Assembly (NCBI RefSeq): GCF_040892545.1 | Contig: NZ_CP156079.1 | Span: forward strand, 1,426,001 to 1,490,000 | Direction: 5' to 3' | DNA length: 64,000 bases | Origin: Paracidovorax avenae | GTDB lineage: Bacteria > Pseudomonadota > Gammaproteobacteria > Burkholderiales > Burkholderiaceae_C | Shown: positions 57,714 through 64,000 of the stretch, piece by piece | Layout: the number at the start of each line of letters is the position of its first letter | How positions within the stretch are numbered: the stretch's first letter is position 1 | Notes under the pieces: generated by a model | What the model was told of the DNA's origin: nothing | Seen by the model: only the letters and a program-made list of their open reading frames with translations | Database searches by the model: none | Position numbers and translations under genes: made by a program

Positions 57714-58571
57714 TCAGGCTGCGAAGTCGTTTTCGAGAAAGCCGTTCCGCTTGGTGACGGAATCCAGGGCGACCAGGGTTTCCAGCAGCGCCTTCATGTG
57801 CTTGAGCGGCACCGCGTTGGGACCGTCCGAGAGGGCGTTGCTGGGATCGGGGTGCGTTTCCATGAAGAGGCCGGCCACGCCCACGGCCACGGCCGCGCGC
57901 GCCAGCACCGGCACCATTTCGCGCTGGCCGCCGCTGCTGGTGCCCTGGCCGCCCGGCAGCTGCACGCTGTGCGTGGCGTCGAACACCACGGGCGCGCCCG
58001 TCTCGCGCATGATGGCCAGGCCGCGCATGTCGGAGACGAGGTTGTTGTAGCCGAAGCTCGCGCCGCGCTCGCAGGCCATGAAGCTGTCTTCCGGCAGGCC
58101 CTTCTCGCGCGCGGCGGCGCGGGCCTTGTCGATGACGTTCTTCATGTCGTGGGGCGCGAGGAACTGCCCCTTCTTGATGTTCACGGGCTTGCCCGACTGC
58201 GCCACGGCGCGGATGAAGTCGGTCTGGCGGCACAGGAACGCCGGCGTCTGCAGCACGTCCACCACCTTGGCGGCCTCGATGATGTCGTCCTCGGTGTGCA
58301 CGTCGGTCAGCACGGGCACCTCCAGTTCGCGGCGGATCCTGGCCAGGATCTCCAGGCCCTTCTCGCGGCCGGGGCCGCGGAAGCTCGTGCCCGAGGAGCG
58401 GTTGGCCTTGTCGAAGCTGCTCTTGAAGATGAACGGGATGCCCAGTGCCGCCGTGGTTTCCTTCAGGCGCCCAGCCACGTCCATCTGCAGCTGTTCGGAC
58501 TCGATGACGCAGGGACCTGCGATGAGGAAGAAGGGCCGGTCGAGGCCGGCGTCGAAGCCGCAGAGTTTCAT
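57714..58571 (-). CDS. kdsA: 3-deoxy-8-phosphooctulonate (Kdo8P) synthase
   Basis: Condenses PEP with arabinose-5-phosphate for lipopolysaccharide Kdo. It has 285 residues. [11 protein letters not shown] carries Cys21 at the position that is Asn in the metal-independent E. coli enzyme, so this is the metal-dependent class. Other motifs: [62 protein letters not shown] and [12 protein letters not shown]. It lies 31 bases downstream of pyrG. Confidence 0.96.
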   Translation of the reverse strand: MKLCGFDAGLDRPFFLIAGPCVIESEQLQMDVAGRLKETTAALGIPFIFKSSFDKANRSSGTSFRGPGREKGLEILARIRRELEVPVLTDVHTEDDIIEAAKVVDVLQTPAFLCRQTDFIRAVAQSGKPVNIKKGQFLAPHDMKNVIDKARAAAREKGLPEDSFMACERGASFGYNNLVSDMRGLAIMRETGAPVVFDATHSVQLPGGQGTSSGGQREMVPVLARAAVAVGVAGLFMETHPDPSNALSDGPNAVPLKHMKALLETLVALDSVTKRNGFLENDFAA

Positions 58572-58602
58572 GGAAGATGCCTTGGGGAGAGGTGCCGGCG
58601 CC

Positions 58603-60288
<1,686 letters not shown>

Positions 60289-60394
60289 TTATGGTGGTGG
60301 GAAATCGGGATTATAGAGGCCGGCCCATCCACGCCCGGCCGCCCCGGCGCCTTCCCCCTGCACCGTGGCGGGGCGTCTGCTAAATTGCTCGCCC

Positions 60395-61612
60395 ATGAAC
60401 GAACTGGCGGGCAAACACATTCTCCTGGGCCTTTCGGGCGGCGTCGCCTGCTACAAATCGGCCGAGCTGGCGCGCCTGCTCGCCAAGGCCGGCGCCACCG
60501 TGCAGGTGGTCATGACCGAGGCGGCCGAGCGGTTCATCACGCCCGTCACCATGCAGGCGCTCACGGGCCGCGCGGTCTACACCTCGCAGTGGGACGCGCG
60601 CGAGCCCAACAACATGCCGCACATCAACCTGGGCCGCGAGGCGGATGCGATCCTGATCGCCCCCTGCAGTGCCGATTTCGTCGCCCGGCTGGCGCAGGGC
60701 CGGTCCGACGAACTGCTCAGCCTGCTGTGCCTCGCACGGCCCGCGCAGCGCGTGCCGCTGCTGCTCGCGCCGGCGATGAACCGCGAGATGTGGGCACACC
60801 CCGCCACGCAGCGCAACCTGGCGCAGGTCGCTGCCGACGGCGCCGTGGTGCTGGGCGTGGGCACGGGCGACCAGGCCTGCGGCGAGACGGGCGACGGCCG
60901 CATGCTGGAACCCGCGGAGCTGCTGGAGGAACTGACGGCCTTCTTCGCGCCGAGGCTGCTCGCGGGGCATCGCGTGCTGGTCACGGCCGGACCGACCTTC
61001 GAGGCGATCGACCCGGTACGCGGCATCACCAACCTCTCGAGCGGCAAGATGGGATTCGCCATCGCGCGTGCGGCCCGCGAGGCGGGAGCCGATGTGGATC
61101 TGGTCGCCGGCCCCGTGCACCTGCCCACGCCGCGTGGCGTGCGCCGCGTGGACGTGCGGTCGGCGAGGGACATGCTGCAGGCCTGCACCGCGCTCGCCCC
61201 GCAGGCATCCATCTTCGTGGCGACAGCAGCCGTCGCGGACTGGCGCCCGGCGGAAGCCGCCACGCGCAAGATCAAGAAGGACGGTTCGGGAGCCGTCCCG
61301 GCGCTCGCCTTCGTGGAGAACCCCGACATCCTGGCGACCATCGCGGCCTCCGACCGCGCGCGGGGCGGGGCGCTCTACTGCGTGGGCTTCGCGGCCGAGA
61401 GCGACCACCTGCTGGAGCACGCCACGGCCAAGCGCGCACGCAAAGGCGTGCCCCTGCTGGTCGGCAACATCGGTCCCGAGACCTTCGGACAGGACGACAA
61501 TGCCCTGCTGCTGGTGGACGCCGAAGGCCACCGCACGCTGCCCCGCGCCACCAAGCGCGAACTGGCGCAGCAGCTCGTGGCGGACATCGCCCGCCGGCTG
61601 GCAGCGGCCTGA
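60395..61612 (+). CDS. coaBC: Bifunctional phosphopantothenoylcysteine decarboxylase/phosphopantothenate-cysteine ligase
   Basis: Two steps of coenzyme A synthesis in one 405-residue protein. The N-terminal CoaC domain (FMN-binding, about 1-185) has LGLSGGVACYKSAELARLL, ITPVTMQALTGRAV, a His in MPHINLGREA, the APCSADF loop and the clamp GDQACGETGDGRM. The C-terminal CoaB domain has VTAGPTFEAIDPVRGITNLS, SSGKMG and AAVADWRP. ATG 60395 (MNELAGKHILLGLSGG) is the family start. It is 76 bases before dut. Confidence 0.96.
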   Translation: MNELAGKHILLGLSGGVACYKSAELARLLAKAGATVQVVMTEAAERFITPVTMQALTGRAVYTSQWDAREPNNMPHINLGREADAILIAPCSADFVARLAQGRSDELLSLLCLARPAQRVPLLLAPAMNREMWAHPATQRNLAQVAADGAVVLGVGTGDQACGETGDGRMLEPAELLEELTAFFAPRLLAGHRVLVTAGPTFEAIDPVRGITNLSSGKMGFAIARAAREAGADVDLVAGPVHLPTPRGVRRVDVRSARDMLQACTALAPQASIFVATAAVADWRPAEAATRKIKKDGSGAVPALAFVENPDILATIAASDRARGGALYCVGFAAESDHLLEHATAKRARKGVPLLVGNIGPETFGQDDNALLLVDAEGHRTLPRATKRELAQQLVADIARRLAAA

Positions 61613-61688
61613 AGGTCTCGCCGGGATGGCGCGCCGGGGGCTGGTACCCCGGAGTGTTGCGCCCTCGCATCATTGATTGAAAGCATTT

Positions 61689-62135
61689 GTGAAAATCGAC
61701 GTCAAGATCCTCGACGCGCGCATGGCGGAGCAGTTGCCCGCCTACGCCACGCCCGGCAGTGCCGGCCTCGACCTGCGGGCCTGCCTGGATGCCCCGCTGA
61801 CCCTGGAGCCCAACGCCTGGCAGCTCGTGCCCACGGGCATCGCCATCTACCTGAAGGACCCGGGCTACGCCGCGCTGATCCTGCCGCGCTCGGGCCTGGG
61901 CCACAAGCACGGCATCGTGCTGGGCAACCTGGTCGGCCTCATCGACAGCGATTACCAGGGACAGTTGATGGTCAGCGCCTGGAACCGCAGCGACACCGCC
62001 TTCACCCTGCAGCCGATGGAGCGGCTGGCCCAGCTCGTGATCGTGCCGGTGGTGCAGGCACAGTTCAATGTGGTGCAGGAATTTCCGGCCACGGCGCGTG
62101 GCGAGAACGGTTACGGCTCCACGGGCAAGGTGTAG
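61689..62135 (+). CDS. dut: Deoxyuridine 5'-triphosphate nucleotidohydrolase (dUTPase)
   Basis: A 148-residue trimeric enzyme removing dUTP. All five motifs are visible: [46 protein letters not shown] and [13 protein letters not shown] 61689 gives [12 protein letters not shown], matching the family; a TTG at 61677 would add four residues. The CCGGGG ... CCCCGG hairpin (61633-61652) before it is not a clear terminator, so it may be co-transcribed with coaBC, as in many bacteria. Confidence 0.95.
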   Translation: MKIDVKILDARMAEQLPAYATPGSAGLDLRACLDAPLTLEPNAWQLVPTGIAIYLKDPGYAALILPRSGLGHKHGIVLGNLVGLIDSDYQGQLMVSAWNRSDTAFTLQPMERLAQLVIVPVVQAQFNVVQEFPATARGENGYGSTGKV

Positions 62136-62275
62136 GTATCGTCCTATCCGTCCGGGGCGATGGTGCCTACGGCGGCCGCGGCCATCGCCCGTCGCGTGCC
62201 GCGGCCGGCCCCATGCTCCAATGGGTTGACCGGCGGGGCCAGAGCCTTGTCCATTTCCGCAAGAAGGAGTCGAAC

Positions 62276-62770
62276 ATGCTGAAGTTTTCCCGCACCACCG
62301 CTGCGATCGCCACCGTGGCCCTCGCCGGTGCCCTGGGCGCCTGCGCCGAGCAGCCGCGCTACGGTTCGCAGTATCCCGGCCAGCCCACGTATTCGAGCTA
62401 CCCGTCTTCCGCGCCTGCCGGCATGGAATACGGCACGGTGACCAACATCGAAATGCTGCAGGGCCGCAGCGGCAACAGCGGCGTGGGTGTCGGCACCGTG
62501 GCCGGCGCCGTGATCGGCGGCGTGCTGGGCAACCAGGTGGGCAAGGGCACCGGCCGTGCGGCGGCCACCGTGCTGGGCGCCGTCGGCGGCGGCGTGGTGG
62601 GCAACCAGATCGAGAACCGCAACAGCAACAACGATGGCCGCGCCGAGGGATACCGGATCACGGTACAGCTCGACCAGGGCGGCCAGCGCGCCTACGACGT
62701 GGGCTCCCCCGGCGACCTGCGCCCCGGCGACCGCGTTCGCCTGAACGGCGGCCAGATCTCGCGCATGTGA
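62276..62770 (+). CDS. Glycine-zipper 2TM lipoprotein (SlyB-like)
   Basis: A 164-residue outer-membrane lipoprotein. The lipobox is LGAC (ALAGALGACAEQ). A Tyr/Ser/Pro-rich spacer follows, then the glycine-zipper hairpin VGTVAGAVIGGVLGNQVG and VLGAVGGGVVGNQIENR. The C-terminal domain is YRITVQLDQGGQRAYDV and PGDLRPGDRVRLNGG. The SlyB/PcP family takes part in envelope stress response; the exact role is unknown. ATG 62276 has AAGAAGGAG upstream. A bidirectional terminator follows the stop. Confidence 0.9.
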   Translation: MLKFSRTTAAIATVALAGALGACAEQPRYGSQYPGQPTYSSYPSSAPAGMEYGTVTNIEMLQGRSGNSGVGVGTVAGAVIGGVLGNQVGKGTGRAAATVLGAVGGGVVGNQIENRNSNNDGRAEGYRITVQLDQGGQRAYDVGSPGDLRPGDRVRLNGGQISRM

Positions 62771-62813
62771 CGCACCGGCGCCCGCAGGGCGGCCGCCGCG
62801 GCACGCCCTCAAC

Positions 62814-62841
62814 GGAAAAAGGACCCTCGGGTCCTTTTTTC
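62814..62841. terminator. Bidirectional Rho-independent terminator
   Basis: AAAAAGGACCCTCGGGTCCT followed by TTTTT: a GC stem GGACCC/GGGTCC closed by a short loop, with A-run before and T-run after on the + strand. It lies between the convergent SlyB-like (+) and SlpA (-) genes and can end both transcripts. Confidence 0.9.
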
Positions 62842-62860
62842 ATGGGCGTGTGTCTGCGGT

Positions 62861-63391
62861 TCAGTGCAGCAGCGGCGCGTCCGTGTCCGTGTCCGGCGGC
62901 TGGATGCGGAAGAAGCCGGTGCCGGCGGTGCCGCGTCCGATTTCCTCCTCCGTGGCTTCCCGCACGCCCTGCACGGTGAGGTGCAGGCGCAGCGCGATGC
63001 CGGCGAGCGGATGGTTGCCATCCAGCACCACGTGCTCGGGGTAGAGCTGGGCCACGGTGTAGAGCACGTCCCGCGGCGCGTCCGGGTTGGAGCCTTCGGG
63101 CAGGGCACTGCCCTCGATGGTCATGCCTTCCTCGATGTCTGCCGGGAAGCGGCTGCGGGGTTCGAGAAACAGCAATTGGTCCTGGTAGTCGCCGAAAGCC
63201 TCCTCGGGTTCCAGGTGCAGCGCGAGGGTGTCGCCCGTTGTGTGGCCCTGCAGCGCCTCTTCGATGCGGGCGAACAGGTCGTCGCCGCCGACGAGGAATT
63301 CCACCGGGTCGTCGAGCACGTCCAGCTCCTCGCCCAATGTGTCTTTCAGGATCCAGGTCAAGGCGACCACGCATTGTTGGTTGATTTCCAT
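62861..63391 (-). CDS. FKBP-type peptidyl-prolyl cis-trans isomerase, SlpA-like
   Basis: A 176-residue cytoplasmic SlpA/SlyD-like prolyl isomerase. It begins MEINQQCVVALTWILKDTLG; the FKBP core has PVEFLVGGDDLFARIEEALQ and the inserted IF domain (about 65-130) EPEEAFGDYQDQLLFLEP. HPLAGIALRLHLTVQGVREA closes it. No His-rich tail is seen (unlike SlyD). Divergent from the RoxA-like gene, 63 bases away; ends at the terminator. Confidence 0.9.
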   Translation of the reverse strand: MEINQQCVVALTWILKDTLGEELDVLDDPVEFLVGGDDLFARIEEALQGHTTGDTLALHLEPEEAFGDYQDQLLFLEPRSRFPADIEEGMTIEGSALPEGSNPDAPRDVLYTVAQLYPEHVVLDGNHPLAGIALRLHLTVQGVREATEEEIGRGTAGTGFFRIQPPDTDTDAPLLH

Positions 63392-63454
63392 AGGAGAATT
63401 GTCGCAGTTCGTCCACCGGCCGCGCCATCGGCGCGTGCGCCTTCCGCTTTCCCC

Positions 63455-64000
63455 ATGGATACCCACACCCCCCTCGCCCTGCTGGGCGGAATCACCCCCG
63501 CGCAATTCATGCGCCGCCATTGGCAGAAAAAGCCCTTGCTGGTGCGCCAGGCCATCGCCCGGTTCACCCCGCCCGTGGGCCGCGCGGAGCTTTTCGCGCT
63601 GGCCGCCCGGGAGACCGTGGAGTCCCGCCTGGTGCAGCAGAAGAAGGGGGGCTGGAGCCTGCGGCACGGCCCCTTCGCGCGCCGCGCGCTGCCCCCCCTC
63701 GCCACACCCGACTGGACGCTGCTGGTACAGGGCGTGGACCTGCACGACGATGCCGTGCATGCGCTGCTGCAGCAGTTCCGATTCGTGCCGCAGGCCCGGC
63801 TGGACGACCTGATGATCAGCTACGCCACCGACGGCGGCGGCGTGGGGCCGCACTTCGACAGCTACGACGTGTTCCTGCTGCAGGCCCATGGCCGGCGGCG
63901 CTGGCGCATCGGGCGGCAGAAGGACCTCGCGCTCAAGGACGGCATCCCGCTCAAGATCCTGGAGAATTTCGAGCCCGAGCAGGAGTTCGTGCTGGAGCCT
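63455..64000 (+). CDS. JmjC/RoxA-type ribosomal oxygenase (3' truncated)
   Basis: First 182 residues of a 2-oxoglutarate/Fe(II) oxygenase of the YcfD/RoxA family, which hydroxylates ribosomal protein L16 on Arg. It begins LGGITPAQFMRRHWQKKPLL, the typical cupin_4 start. The Fe ligands HFD appear in GVGPHFDSYDVFLLQAHG, and KILENFEPEQEFVLEP is near the window end. The remainder, including the third ligand, lies outside. It follows the slpA promoter region. Confidence 0.9.
   Translation, partial: MDTHTPLALLGGITPAQFMRRHWQKKPLLVRQAIARFTPPVGRAELFALAARETVESRLVQQKKGGWSLRHGPFARRALPPLATPDWTLLVQGVDLHDDAVHALLQQFRFVPQARLDDLMISYATDGGGVGPHFDSYDVFLLQAHGRRRWRIGRQKDLALKDGIPLKILENFEPEQEFVLEP

Noticed and set aside
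61633..61652. CCGGGG-CCCCGG hairpin as terminator of coaBC
   Set aside because: No U-run and dut follows closely; more likely read through.

Overview
The window is 64 kb of GC-rich chromosome (a rough impression is 67-70 % G+C) from a betaproteobacterium. Gene content and order point to the family Comamonadaceae, most likely Acidovorax or a close relative. The pointers are the nuo operon followed by a DUF2818/DUF1178 pair, the order pyrG-kdsA-(DUF1330)-eno-ftsB, several Bug-type tripartite-uptake receptors, an IPTL-CTERM surface protein, and an intergenic repeat resembling one I associate with this family. I see no rRNA or tRNA gene, no CRISPR array, no insertion sequence and no prophage. It reads as ordinary chromosome with one accessory-looking patch (about 20.3-25.8 kb).

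Layout. 1-11.1 kb: 3' part of the NADH:ubiquinone oxidoreductase operon, nuoF (5'-truncated by the window edge) to nuoN, all on +. 11.2-12.1 kb: DUF2818 membrane protein and DUF1178 protein. 12.1-14.0 kb (-): ABC half-exporter. 14.3-20.3 kb (+): complete branched-chain amino acid/amide-type ABC importer (two ATPases, two tandem near-identical binding proteins, two permeases). One ATPase has Arg in place of the Walker A Lys. 20.3-30.8 kb (mostly -): miaA, an AttE/AttF-like ABC ATPase and giant FtsX-type permease, then an IPTL-CTERM surface protein, a secreted collagen-like Gly-X-Thr protein, a TPR-type family 2 glycosyltransferase, a cysteine-synthase-like PLP enzyme and an AttH/CrtC-like secreted protein. 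A small heat-shock gene (+) with a sigma32-like promoter sits between the ATPase and the permease.

30.8-44.7 kb: NmrA-type oxidoreductase divergent from an HxlR regulator, a lipoprotein hydrolase, a glpQ-type lipoprotein phosphodiesterase behind a good PhoB box, mutL (endonuclease type), dedA, an alpha/beta hydrolase, a glycine-zipper lipoprotein, a cupin, amiC (with an 11-C tract in its first codons), tsaE, queG, an AEC-type permease and a LysR regulator. 44.8-49.9 kb (+): a carbamoyltransferase of uncertain substrate overlapping a TauE/SafE permease, then Bug receptor - xerD - Bug receptor. 49.9-53.5 kb (-): tandem degenerate-EAL/HDOD proteins and a DUF455 ferritin-like protein. 53.5-55.1 kb (+): gamma-carbonic-anhydrase-like protein and hslO. 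55.1-60.3 kb (-): pyrG, kdsA, DUF1330, eno, ftsB and an orphan protein. 60.4-64 kb: coaBC, dut, a glycine-zipper lipoprotein, an SlpA-type FKBP prolyl isomerase (-) and a 3'-truncated RoxA-type JmjC oxygenase (+).

The most distinctive region is 20.4-25.7 kb. A secreted collagen-like protein, in which about three quarters of the Gly-X-Y triplets end in Thr, lies 40 bp upstream of a glycosyltransferase and beside an exosortase-type surface protein. I propose a glycosylated cell-surface filament or adhesin module. It separates an AttH-like protein from its expected ABC partners. Other good leads are the C11 tract in amiC, the PhoB box before glpQ, the sigma32 promoter before hsp20, and a carbamoyltransferase that has lost the ATCase Lys84 equivalent.
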